From positions 4,464,001 to 4,528,000 of the forward strand of contig NZ_JAGPYQ010000001.1 in the NCBI RefSeq assembly GCF_018070025.1: DNA of 64,000 nucleotides, in the 5' to 3' direction. Below the pieces are notes generated by a model. The model ran no database searches, had not been told where the DNA came from, and worked only from the letters and a program-made list of their open reading frames with translations. This stretch comes from Streptomyces liliiviolaceus. GTDB taxonomy: Bacteria; Actinomycetota; Actinomycetes; Streptomycetales; Streptomycetaceae. This document shows, piece by piece, positions 1 to 7,302 of this stretch (its first letter is position 1; each line of letters opens with the position of its first letter). The translations under genes were made by a program, and so were the position numbers.

Positions 1-2
1 CA

Positions 3-155
3 CTGACCCAAACCGTCCAACTCCTGCCGTCTGCAGCCGAGTCCCGTGACGGCTACCAGCGCACCAGCTTCAAGCACTGGGCCGACGCCGACCGCGACCC
101 GTGCAACACCCGCTCCGAGGTACTCGTCGCAGAATCCCGTGTGGCCTCGCAATGA
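3..155 (+). pseudogene. HNH endonuclease (DUF1524-type) fragment, interrupted
   Basis: Reading frame 3 from the window edge gives about 50 residues containing GYQRTSFKHWADADRDPCNT and RSEVLVAES before a TGA at 153-155. Streptomyces secreted HNH nucleases of the DUF1524/GmrSD C-terminal type carry a similar stretch (G-Y-x-R-x-x-F-x-H-W, then a C-x-T-R-x-E-V-L segment) just before their catalytic HNH region. Here the frame stops right after that segment, where transposase-derived sequence begins on the other strand, so the catalytic half is missing. The upstream part of the gene lies outside the window. Family assignment rests on motif memory, not alignment. Confidence 0.6.
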
Positions 156-489
156 GGCTCCCGGCCTTCGGCCCCGGTATGGCTTGATCCCCCAGTCGAT
201 GATGATCGAAAAGGTGGTGTCGCCGGCCGCGTCCGCGGAAGCCTGGATGTGCTGGAGGGCGTGAGTGAAGACGCCGTCCAGGGCGTAGCGGCGGAAGCGG
301 GTGTAGACCCGTCTGCCATGGTCCGTAGCGTTCCGGCAGGTCACGCCAGGAGATCCCGGTCCGGATCTTGTAGACCATTCCGTTGATGACCTGCCGGTCC
401 GACACCCGAGGCCGGCCCGTCGCGGCCCGCGGTATCAGCGGAGCGAGTAACTCCCACTCCTGATCGGTGAGTTCATGGCGGCGTATCAC
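156..489 (-). mobile_element. Decayed IS5-family insertion sequence (transposase N-terminal region)
   Basis: The minus strand from GTG 489 encodes MIRRHELTDQEWELLAPLIP, then GRPRVSDRQVINGMVYKIRT and GISWRDLPERYGPW. This is the DUF4096-type N-terminus of IS5-family transposases. After GPWQT near 320 the similarity moves to another frame (VYTRFRRYALDGVF, then IQASADAAGD), as in the two-frame transposases of this family, although decay could look the same. The catalytic DDE part is absent: sequence after the IIIDWG segment is not transposase-like and runs into the nuclease fragment. The element is therefore truncated. I could not define terminal inverted repeats. Confidence 0.7.
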
Positions 490-755
490 CTAAACATGAT
501 CGACCACCCGATGATCTTTGAAGACGGACCCTAAGTTGGGCAGCGATCAAGTGGGTGCCGAAGCGACGCGCCACTCGGGATGACGGGCCGCCGTCTGAGC
601 GATACTGGCCGGTCGTCGAGTCCCACCAGCCCGGTTGGCACGCAGTGCACGACATCAGTGACGTCGTGCACTGCTCGTTCCGCTCTCCGGCCGTCCGCGC
701 GCTGCCCGTGCGGGCGGGGGGGTACCGGCGGGGTAAGGGGGTACCGACGTACCGG
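490..755. other. Intergenic stretch with a hairpin and a G-rich tract
   Basis: No gene is recognised here. Positions 642-653 and 663-674 form a perfect 12-bp inverted repeat with a 9-base loop, placed to act as a terminator for the minus-strand cupin gene. Positions 711-745 are G-rich on the plus strand, with GGGGGTACCG occurring twice. Confidence 0.6.
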
Positions 756-1205
756 TCAGGCGGTGGGGCGAGGGGCGCGCAGATGGACGCGCTTCGCCAG
801 TTCCTCCTCGTCGACCAGTTCGAGCATGGGCTTGCCCGGCGCACACAGCATGGTCACCACGAACCGGGTTCGCGCGTCCGCCAGCGCGTTGCCGTCCTGG
901 TAGTGGATGACGTCGCCGCCGGGCTCCCAGAAGGTGCCGCCCGCCTCCACGACGCGCTCCGGCTCACCCTCCAGCTCGAAGCGGACCGCGCCCTCGATGA
1001 CATACCCGAAAGCGGGACCCGAGTGCCGGTGCGGCGGGGTTCCCGGGTCGCCCGGGTTCCAGTCGACGTGGATCGTCATGGCCGAGGCGCCCTCCGGGAC
1101 GGTGATCGGTGAAGCATCCTGGATCATCTTGGCGGCGGTCATCCAACCGGTCGCCCCTTCCTTGGCGTCTGTCCCGTGCACATGTCCCGCGTGGCTGTCT
1201 GACAC
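756..1205 (-). CDS. Cupin-domain protein
   Basis: Small single-domain cupin of 149 residues from GTG 1205. The beta-barrel motifs are clear: HRHSGPAFGYVIEGAVRFEL supplies the first metal-binding block, and GGTFWEPGGDVIHYQ the second, with a His in the expected place. It probably binds a divalent metal; the substrate cannot be read. I chose GTG 1205 because AGGAAGG lies 8 bases upstream and the predicted promoter (1255-1281, minus) ends 50 bases upstream. ATG 1142 (MTAAKM) is a possible shorter start. It is transcribed away from the SDR gene, each with its own TGTCACA promoter. A second cupin lies at 40862. Confidence 0.8.
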   Translation of the reverse strand: MSDSHAGHVHGTDAKEGATGWMTAAKMIQDASPITVPEGASAMTIHVDWNPGDPGTPPHRHSGPAFGYVIEGAVRFELEGEPERVVEAGGTFWEPGGDVIHYQDGNALADARTRFVVTMLCAPGKPMLELVDEEELAKRVHLRAPRPTA

Positions 1206-1254
1206 TGTGTCGCACCTTCCTGGGGATTCGAACTGCTTGGGCCTACGCAGGAAT

Positions 1255-1281
1255 GACCGGGCGCGCGGCTGATCTGTGACA
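1255..1281 (-). promoter_or_regulatory. Predicted ECF41-type promoter of the cupin gene
   Basis: Minus strand: TGTCACA (1281-1275), 16 bases, GGTC (1258-1255). It ends 50 bases before GTG 1205. Confidence 0.75.
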
Positions 1282-1337
1282 CGAAGAGTGCGGCCGGTTC
1301 CCACCTCGTCGCGTATTTGCCGGCCGGCGCCGGACAG

Positions 1338-1364
1338 TGTCACACCAGCTGTCCGATGACGGTC
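1338..1364 (+). promoter_or_regulatory. Predicted ECF41-type promoter of SDR gene 1
   Basis: TGTCACA (1338-1344), 16 bases, GGTC (1361-1364). The leader to ATG 1481 would be about 117 bases. It is divergent from the cupin promoter. Confidence 0.75.
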
Positions 1365-1480
1365 AGAGGAGCGGTGGGGTGGGTGTGTGCTTCCCCCTCC
1401 CCCGCCGTCACCGATTTCGCCATCACCATCGCGATGCCCTCACCATCGTGATCGCCGTCGACCGGAAGAGGCCGAAGAAG

Positions 1481-2218
1481 ATGAGAGTCGCTGTTGCAGG
1501 TGCCACCGGGCTGATCGGGTCCAGGACGGTCGCCGGACTGCGGGACCACGGTGTGGAGGTCCGCCCCTTCTCGCGCGCCGACGGTGTGGACGTCGTCACG
1601 GGCGATGGACTCACCGTCGCCCTGCGCGGCGCCGACGTGGTCGACGTCACCGACGCGCCCTCCCGCGCGCAGGCCACGAGTGCGCGGTTCTTCGAGGAGG
1701 CGACCGCCAACCTCCTGAAGGCCGCCGCCACGGCAGGTGCCGAGCACTACGTGGCCTTGTCCCTGGTGGGCACCGACCGTGCGCAGGCCGGATACTTCCA
1801 CGCGAAGGCGCTGCAGGAGGAGCGGATACGGCGCTCGCCGATCCCGTACTCCATCGTGCGTGCCACGCCGTTCTTCGAGTCCGTGGAGGCCCTTTCCCGC
1901 TCGACCGCCCACGCGGACGGTGTGCATGTGGCGCCCGTCCCGGTACGGCCCGTGTCGACGGACGACGTCGCCGCCTCGGTCGCCCATGTGGCCGTGGGGG
2001 TACCGCTGTTCGGTGTGCTTGAGGTCGCGGGCCCCGAGGAGCACCGTCTCGACGACCTCACCGCCAAGCTGCTGGCCGCCCGCGGTGCCCTGCGTGAGGT
2101 CGTGTCCGACCCGCGGGCCCCCTTCTTCGGCGCGCTGCTCGACGAGAGGACACTGCTTCCCCGGGCCGACGCGCGTCTTGGCCATGAGTCGGTCGACCGG
2201 TGGCTCGCCGGTCGGTGA
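1481..2218 (+). CDS. NAD(P)H-binding NmrA/epimerase-like SDR (copy 1)
   Basis: 245-residue atypical short-chain dehydrogenase. The N-terminus MRVAVAGATGLIGSRTVAGL is a Rossmann strand-turn-helix with a GxTGxxG nucleotide motif. The Y-x-x-x-K pair of classical SDRs is not obvious; the central SLVGTDRAQAGYFHAKALQE has a Y-x-x-K-like arrangement seen in NmrA-like proteins. IPYSIVRATPFFES is a conserved substrate-domain segment. ATG 1481 begins the Rossmann fold and follows a purine-rich GAAGAGGCCGAAGAAG. Close paralogues lie at 9164 and 41526, with a remnant at 21540, each behind the same promoter element. Epimerase/oxidoreductase genes are established partners of ECF41 sigma factors. Substrate unknown. 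Confidence 0.85.
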   Translation: MRVAVAGATGLIGSRTVAGLRDHGVEVRPFSRADGVDVVTGDGLTVALRGADVVDVTDAPSRAQATSARFFEEATANLLKAAATAGAEHYVALSLVGTDRAQAGYFHAKALQEERIRRSPIPYSIVRATPFFESVEALSRSTAHADGVHVAPVPVRPVSTDDVAASVAHVAVGVPLFGVLEVAGPEEHRLDDLTAKLLAARGALREVVSDPRAPFFGALLDERTLLPRADARLGHESVDRWLAGR

Positions 2219-2404
2219 CGCCAACGGCGGTGTCTGTCAACGGTGTCCGTTCCCGGCATCCGCCTCCGGTGTCCGTCGCGATGGACACCGGAGACGGACG
2301 CAGGAGACGGACACCGGGAACGGCCACCGGAGGCGCACACCCGGAGGCCGGGAACGCGTCAGCCGAGCGCCGCCGTGACGGCGGCAGGACCGGCGCCTTC
2401 GCGG
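2219..2404. repeat. Nested palindromes between convergent genes
   Basis: An outer stem (2247-2256 with 2314-2323) encloses an inner stem (2265-2274 with 2283-2292), both perfect over 10 bp, built from repeated CACCGGAGACGGAC-like units. It sits between the ends of SDR 1 and the minus-strand operon, so it can act as a bidirectional terminator. Confidence 0.7.
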
Positions 2405-3358
2405 CTACGGGTGGTCTGTCGCCGTCGCGTCTTTCGCCGCGTCCGCGCCCGCGCCGACGTGGGCACGAACGAGTGCGATCACCGTGTCGGCGGTGCGGTC
2501 CAGGTGGCTGCGCCCGTCCGGCAGCCGGGTCGTCGGGCTGATGTAGCTGCGGGGACCGACATGCGTGGCGGGGTCGAGCCGGTGCACGGTGACCTTCCCG
2601 GCGCGGACGGCCCGGTTCCAGCCGCTGCGCCGGAACAGCGTCCGGCGCTGCGGGAAGATCCAGGACCTGACCCGTTCCACCCGGTCGCTCGCACTGGTGA
2701 GCCGGTGCACGTGCTCGGCACGGGTGAGGTCGTTGGCGCCGTTGTGGAACCCGCCGAACATGATGAGCAGGAGCGGGGCGCGCAGCAGGTCGTACAGCAT
2801 GTCGACCGCGCCGGTGGCGAGTTGGGCGCCGCCGCTGTAGCTCAGCAGCACCACGGGGATGCCGCTGCCGGGCCGGTATCCGGCGAGTTGGAGCTGCGTC
2901 GCGATCTGGGTCCCGACGGCCCGGTTGTACAGGGGCCGGTAGCGGTGGTCGGCGGCGACGAAGATCTGCATGACGTTGTGCAGGAACAGCAGCAGTCCCA
3001 CGCGGCGGCGCAGCCACGCCCACACCGGGCGGTCGGCGAGCGGATCGGCCAGGGGCGAGTAGGGCTGCACCTGGCCCAGCACCCGTAGTTCCGGCGCTCC
3101 CGCGAGCACGGCCTTCACCAGCTGGCCGCCGTCCCGGCTGTCACGGACGCGGCGCTTGCCGATGCCGTCCAGATACACCAGGTAGGCCGTCGGGGGCAGG
3201 TCGGGGGCCGCACCCCGGGCATAGGGCACACCGTCCGGGAGCGCGGTGGTCGGGGTCCGCCAGCCGGCCCCGTAGGCGAGGATCTCGTAGCGGGCCAGCA
3301 GCCCTTCGGCGAGGAGGGCGGGGCCCAACGCGACGGCCCAGAGCAGGAAGTCGTTCAC
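2405..3358 (-). CDS. Putative membrane-associated alpha/beta-hydrolase-like protein
   Basis: 317 residues from GTG 3358, the last gene of a four-gene minus-strand operon. An N-terminal hydrophobic segment (FLLWAVALGPALLAEGLLA) could anchor it. A nucleophile-elbow-like VVLLSYSGGAQLATGAVDML (S-x-S-G-G) appears mid-protein, followed by FGGFHNGANDLTRAEHVHRL; a catalytic acid and His are not certain. The start overlaps the TGA of the gene before it (GTGA), implying translational coupling. With a glycosyltransferase and patatin in the operon, a role in lipid or glycolipid turnover is plausible but inferred. Confidence 0.6.
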   Translation of the reverse strand: MNDFLLWAVALGPALLAEGLLARYEILAYGAGWRTPTTALPDGVPYARGAAPDLPPTAYLVYLDGIGKRRVRDSRDGGQLVKAVLAGAPELRVLGQVQPYSPLADPLADRPVWAWLRRRVGLLLFLHNVMQIFVAADHRYRPLYNRAVGTQIATQLQLAGYRPGSGIPVVLLSYSGGAQLATGAVDMLYDLLRAPLLLIMFGGFHNGANDLTRAEHVHRLTSASDRVERVRSWIFPQRRTLFRRSGWNRAVRAGKVTVHRLDPATHVGPRSYISPTTRLPDGRSHLDRTADTVIALVRAHVGAGADAAKDATATDHP

Positions 3359-3840
3359 GCGGTCACCTCCAAAGTCGCGGCCGGGCTCCTGCGGACGACC
3401 AGTCGGCGGACGCCCTCGGCGGCGAGCCCGAGCGTCACCCCGGCGACGGCGACACAGCCGGCGGCGGACCACCAGCCGAGCCCGGTCGCGGTGGCCAGCG
3501 GGCCGGTGAGAGCGGCACCGACGCCCACACAGAGCAGGGCGTGGAACAGCGGTCCGAGGAGGGGGAAGGCCAGCACGGCGGCGAACATCAGCGGGGCGAG
3601 CCGGTCGGGTGTCCACACCGGTTCGCCGTCCGGTGGCGTGGACAGCGGCAGCACCGCCAGGGTCCACGCGGTCAGCGGCCACAGCGCGAACATGGCGCCC
3701 TCGACGACGGCTCCGGCCAGCAACAGCCCGACCGCCCGCTTCCTCGGGACACCGGGCCGCCGGACCATGAGCGGCGTCAGGCGCCCGGCAGCCTCCGAGA
3801 ACCCGGCCAGCAGCAGCATGACGACAACGACGGGTGACAT
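3355..3840 (-). CDS. Small integral membrane protein
   Basis: 161 residues from ATG 3840, two bases after the glycosyltransferase stop. Four hydrophobic helices are visible: VVVVMLLLAGFSEAAG, VGLLLAGAVVEGAMFALWPL, LMFAAVLAFPLLGPLFHALL and CVAVAGVTLGLAAEG. The tail is basic (RRLVVRRS). No enzyme motif is visible and I do not recognise the family. Tight spacing on both sides makes it an integral part of the patatin/glycosyltransferase/hydrolase operon, perhaps a membrane partner for the hydrolase encoded after it. Confidence 0.75.
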   Translation of the reverse strand: MSPVVVVMLLLAGFSEAAGRLTPLMVRRPGVPRKRAVGLLLAGAVVEGAMFALWPLTAWTLAVLPLSTPPDGEPVWTPDRLAPLMFAAVLAFPLLGPLFHALLCVGVGAALTGPLATATGLGWWSAAGCVAVAGVTLGLAAEGVRRLVVRRSPAATLEVTA

Positions 3841-3842
3841 CC

Positions 3843-5066
3843 TCAGCCTCGCTGTGCCGGGTCGACGGGAGTCAGGGCGCGCGCCGGGACGGCCGCGTGC
3901 AGGTAGCGCTCCACCTCGTCGGCGGCCCGCCGGTATCCGCCCGCCTCGCGCTGAGCGGTGCGCAGGGTGGTCGCCGCCGTCAGGAACCGGGCGTCGTCGA
4001 GCAGACGCCACGCAAGGGCGCGTACCGACTCCTCCGTGACGTCCTCGGTACGGATCGACAGGCCGGCACCCAGTTCGACGACGCGTCCGGCAACCATCGG
4101 CTGGTCGGCGCCCTGTGGCACCACGAGCATCGGGACTCCGGCGTACATGGCCTCGTTGACACTGTTCATCCCTCCATGGGTGACGAACAACGACGCGCGG
4201 GCCAGCACCTCCGGCTGCGGCACGGAGCGGCGGGCCAGCACGTTCACCGGCAGGGGCCCCAACGCGGCAGGATCCGTCCGGCCGGTGGAGACGACCACCG
4301 TGCCGCCCAGCGGGGCGAGGGCGGTGGAGAAGGTACGCAGCAACTGCGGGTCGGCGTTGAACACCGTGCCCAGGGACGCGTACAACAGCGGGTCCTGGAG
4401 TCGGTCGGCCGGGAACGAAGGGTCGGCCGGGCGGGCCCCGACGCTCGGGCCGACGAACCGGTAGGACCCGTCGAAGGCGTCGGCGGCCGGCTGGAACGCC
4501 CTCGACGTGTACACCAGGTTGAGCGGCTGACGGAGGTTGCCCAGGTCGAGCAGGGGCAGCCCGCGGGTGTCGAAGCGGCGGCGCAGGCGCCGGCGCGAGC
4601 TCAGGTAGCCTCCGGCGCTGCCGGGCCGGGCCGCCGCCGCGCTCAGGAGTTCCCAGGATCCGCTGGTCGGGCTGCGGACCTGGCGGTTGAAGGCGAACGT
4701 GGTGAAGGACGACACGGCCGGCACCCCGAGTTCACGGGCGGCGACCGCACCCCACGGACAGGCACTGTCGTGGACGATCGCATCGGGCCTGATCCGGCGC
4801 AGGTCGGTGAGAACGGCGGGCAGCAGGCGGACGGCGGTGCGGGCAAGCCCCTCCATCAGCGTGACCGGCGTCGGAGGATCGGGCAGGGCCGGGTCGCCGC
4901 CGGGGTAGAGGCGCACGTCCGCACCGGCGGCCTCGATCTCCTCCTGGAACACGGGCGAGGTGTGGTAAGTGACGGTGTGTCCGCGCCGGACGAGTTCGGC
5001 CACGACCGGCAGCGTGGGATTGACGTGCCCGTGCATACCGATGTTCAGGAACGCGATGGTGCTCAC
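3843..5066 (-). CDS. Family 1 glycosyltransferase (MGT/YjiC-like)
   Basis: 407 residues from GTG 5066. The N-terminal acceptor domain opens with STIAFLNIGMHGHVNPTLPV, the H-x-N-P pattern of macrolide-type glycosyltransferases. The C-terminal nucleotide-sugar domain has LYASLGTVFN and the signature THGGMNSVNEAMYAGVP followed by VPQGADQP, with H-G-G, E and D-Q in the expected donor-binding positions. It should transfer a sugar from UDP- or dTDP-sugar to a small hydrophobic acceptor; the acceptor is unknown. Its GTG overlaps the patatin stop (GTGA), so it is translationally coupled within the operon transcribed from 6190-6216. Confidence 0.88.
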   Translation of the reverse strand: MSTIAFLNIGMHGHVNPTLPVVAELVRRGHTVTYHTSPVFQEEIEAAGADVRLYPGGDPALPDPPTPVTLMEGLARTAVRLLPAVLTDLRRIRPDAIVHDSACPWGAVAARELGVPAVSSFTTFAFNRQVRSPTSGSWELLSAAAARPGSAGGYLSSRRRLRRRFDTRGLPLLDLGNLRQPLNLVYTSRAFQPAADAFDGSYRFVGPSVGARPADPSFPADRLQDPLLYASLGTVFNADPQLLRTFSTALAPLGGTVVVSTGRTDPAALGPLPVNVLARRSVPQPEVLARASLFVTHGGMNSVNEAMYAGVPMLVVPQGADQPMVAGRVVELGAGLSIRTEDVTEESVRALAWRLLDDARFLTAATTLRTAQREAGGYRRAADEVERYLHAAVPARALTPVDPAQRG

Positions 5067-6145
5067 AGGAGGACCCCCGATCGGATGGTGTGCGCTGACC
5101 TTTGCGATGACCGTTCCGACGTCACCTCCGACGTCACGTGCGACATCTCTTGCGACGTCGCTTCCGATGCCATGTCCACCGGCTCTTTCGGCGCCATGTC
5201 CGCCGTCCCTTTCGGTGTCTCGTTCGGGCCTGGCTCCGCCCGGTACAGGCCCGGTCCGTCGATGCGCAGTGCGTCGACGAAGCGGCCCGCGGTCAGGGAT
5301 GCCGCGTCGATCAGCCGCTGCGAGTGCCCGAAGTCCCACGGGGCGGGCCAGTCCTCGGTCCCCGTCGGCAGGACGACGGTCGGCAGGTGCCGGGACACCT
5401 CCCACAGGTCACGCTCGATCTGGTGACGCAGCATCAGAACCGCGGCCCGGGCCGCTATCGCACCCGCACGCAGGCGGGGGACGGTCGGCGGCGGTGGCGC
5501 GCTCTCCGGGCCGGTCGGCACCACGACGACGCTGGCCGCGCCGGCCTCCAGTGCCGCCAGCACCGGGACGTACGCGATCACTCCGCCGTCGACGAACGTG
5601 CGGCCCCCACGGTCGACCGGAGGCAGAACTCCGGGAATGGCCGCGCTGGCCAGCAGTGCGGATTCGAGGTCGCCGTGATCCAGGAGCGCCGGAGCACCGG
5701 TGAGCAGGTCCGTGGCCACCGCGGTGAACGGGACCGCAAGGTCCTCGATCCGCATCGGCAGCCCGGCCCGTGCGATCAACCGGCGCAGACCGCGGTCGGT
5801 GAAGAGGCTGACCCGTGAGGACAGATAGCCGAGCCGGTACACGTCCCGGCGGCGCAGTTCCGTCCAGATGAGGTCCAGCCACTGCGCGGCCCGGTCGGGG
5901 TGGGCTGCCGCGATGGCCCCGTTCAGCGCGCCAACCGAAGTTCCGATGATCATGTCCGGGACGAATCCGCGCTCCTCCAGTGCGTGCCCGACCCCTACGT
6001 GTGCCGCGCCGAGGACGCCACCGGCGCCCACCACCGCGGCCACCGGGCGGGGCAGGGCGTGCAGCCCCGTGGGGCCGGTGGATGCGGGTCCCCGGGGCCG
6101 TCGGCGGGGCGGGGCGGATTCCTGTGGGCGAGCAAGCCTCATCAT
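5063..6145 (-). CDS. Patatin-like phospholipase
   Basis: 360 residues from ATG 6145, chosen for the GGAAGG upstream and the promoter ending 45 bases before it. All patatin elements are present: oxyanion loop VVGAGGVLGAAHVGVGHALE, nucleophile elbow IIGTSVGALNG (Ser of G-x-S-x-G), and catalytic Asp in TFVDGGVIAYVPV. It should be a Ser-Asp dyad acyl hydrolase on lipids; no signal peptide is visible. The C-terminal tail is odd: about 24 residues of a Ser/Glu/Thr-rich four-residue repeat (SEAT, SQEM, SHVT, SEVT), encoded by six 12-base units. It is the first gene of the operon. Confidence 0.88.
   Translation of the reverse strand: MMRLARPQESAPPRRRPRGPASTGPTGLHALPRPVAAVVGAGGVLGAAHVGVGHALEERGFVPDMIIGTSVGALNGAIAAAHPDRAAQWLDLIWTELRRRDVYRLGYLSSRVSLFTDRGLRRLIARAGLPMRIEDLAVPFTAVATDLLTGAPALLDHGDLESALLASAAIPGVLPPVDRGGRTFVDGGVIAYVPVLAALEAGAASVVVVPTGPESAPPPPTVPRLRAGAIAARAAVLMLRHQIERDLWEVSRHLPTVVLPTGTEDWPAPWDFGHSQRLIDAASLTAGRFVDALRIDGPGLYRAEPGPNETPKGTADMAPKEPVDMASEATSQEMSHVTSEVTSERSSQRSAHTIRSGVLL
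5106..5177. repeat. 12-base tandem repeat in the patatin gene tail
   Basis: Six units related to GACGTCACCTCC run from 5106 to 5177 without a gap. They keep the reading frame and encode the acidic Ser/Thr-rich tail of the patatin. Confidence 0.8.
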
Positions 6146-6189
6146 GCACCTTCCGTCCACGGCGACGCGTCGTGCTCCTTCACCGACCA

Positions 6190-6216
6190 GACCGGATGAC
6201 ACCACTGTCTGTGACA
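6190..6216 (-). promoter_or_regulatory. Predicted ECF41-type promoter of the patatin operon
   Basis: Minus strand: TGTCACA (6216-6210), 16 bases, GGTC (6193-6190), 45 bases before ATG 6145. It would drive patatin, glycosyltransferase, membrane protein and hydrolase. Confidence 0.75.
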
Positions 6217-6321
6217 CCGAAAACCACTGTTCGCGGCCGGGCCCGTGGCGAGCGGAGCTGTCCGCGCACCGTTCCGGAGGCCGCTGTAGCATGAGCGATC
6301 TCCCGTTCAGAAGGGGCACGG

Positions 6322-7218
6322 ATGCACACCGGGGATGACGTCAACTCGCTTGAGCGGGCGACGGAGCAGTTCGTCGCGGTGCGTCCGCAGCTCTTCGGCA
6401 TCGCCTACCGCGTACTGGGCAGCGCCGCGGAGGCCGAGGACGTGTGCCAGGAGACCTGGGTCCGGTGGCAGAACACCGACCGCTCGGAGATCGTCGAACC
6501 GGCGGCCTTCCTCACCACCATCGCCACCCGTCTCGCCATCAACACGGCCCAGTCCGCCCGGGTACGGCGCGAGGCGTACGTCGGTCCGTGGCTTCCGGAG
6601 CCCATCGACACCAGCCCGGACCCGCAGGTCGGGGCGGAGCGTGCCGAGGCGGTCGAGATGGCGGTTCTCCTCCTGCTCGAAAAACTGAACCCGGTGGAAC
6701 GCACCGCCTACGTGCTCCGGGAGGCGTTCGACTACCCCTACCGGCAGGTCGCCGACATCCTGGAGACCAGTGAGGCCAACACCCGCCAGCTGGTGAGCCG
6801 CGCCCGTAAGCACCTGGCCGCCGAACGACGGGAGCAGGTCGACCGGACGGAGCACCGGCGGCTGCTGACGGTGTTTCTCACCGCGGCCCGGACGGGCGAT
6901 CTCAGAGCGCTTGAGGACGTGCTCGCGGCGGACGTCGTCAGCTACACCGACGGGGCCGGCATGCGGGGCGCGTCGCGGATCCCGGTCATCGGGATCGTGC
7001 ACGTCTCCCGCTACCTCGCTGCTTTCGCACCGCGGTTCTGGCCGGAGTCGGACGTCCGCTGGGTCGAGGCCAACGGCCGCCCGGCCGTTCTCGTCCTGTC
7101 CGGCAGGAATGCCGTCGCACTGCTCTCCGTCGACGTCTCGGCGGAGGGCATCGACCGGCTCATGTGGGTGATGAGCCCCGCCAAGCTCGCGGCCTTCGTG
7201 GCGTCGCAGGAGGTCTGA
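6322..7218 (+). CDS. ECF sigma factor with C-terminal SnoaL-like domain (ECF41-like, SigJ-type)
   Basis: 298 residues with three parts. Sigma-2 (about 10-90) includes LFGIAYRVLGSAAEAEDVCQ and TWVRWQ; sigma-4 (about 115-170) includes LNPVERTAYVLREAFDYPYR and SEANTRQLVSRARKHL; a SnoaL_2-like domain (about 185-295) includes LTAARTGDLRALEDVLAADV. The linker WLPEPI is typical of ECF41. Two C-terminal motifs conserved in ECF41 have diverged: DGAGMR in place of DGGGKV, and SPAKL in place of NPDKL. No anti-sigma gene adjoins, as expected for this group, where the fused domain regulates activity. I infer that it reads the TGTCACA promoters of this window. It shows no such promoter of its own. Confidence 0.88.
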   Translation: MHTGDDVNSLERATEQFVAVRPQLFGIAYRVLGSAAEAEDVCQETWVRWQNTDRSEIVEPAAFLTTIATRLAINTAQSARVRREAYVGPWLPEPIDTSPDPQVGAERAEAVEMAVLLLLEKLNPVERTAYVLREAFDYPYRQVADILETSEANTRQLVSRARKHLAAERREQVDRTEHRRLLTVFLTAARTGDLRALEDVLAADVVSYTDGAGMRGASRIPVIGIVHVSRYLAAFAPRFWPESDVRWVEANGRPAVLVLSGRNAVALLSVDVSAEGIDRLMWVMSPAKLAAFVASQEV

Positions 7219-7241
7219 GCCCGTCACGTACGGGCACACCG

Positions 7242-7268
7242 TGTCACAAACCTCCGGACCTGACGGTC
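7242..7268 (+). promoter_or_regulatory. Predicted ECF41-type promoter of the SdhA-like gene
   Basis: TGTCACA (7242-7248), 16 bases, GGTC (7265-7268), 35 bases before GTG 7303 and just after the sigma factor gene. Confidence 0.78.
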
Positions 7269-7302
7269 GTACTGGGCGACGACCCCAGTGATCGGAGCAA
7301 TC

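Noticed and set aside
2243..3088. Long plus-strand ORFs opposite the hydrolase
   Set aside because: They are frame shadows of a gene with clear coding similarity on the minus strand.
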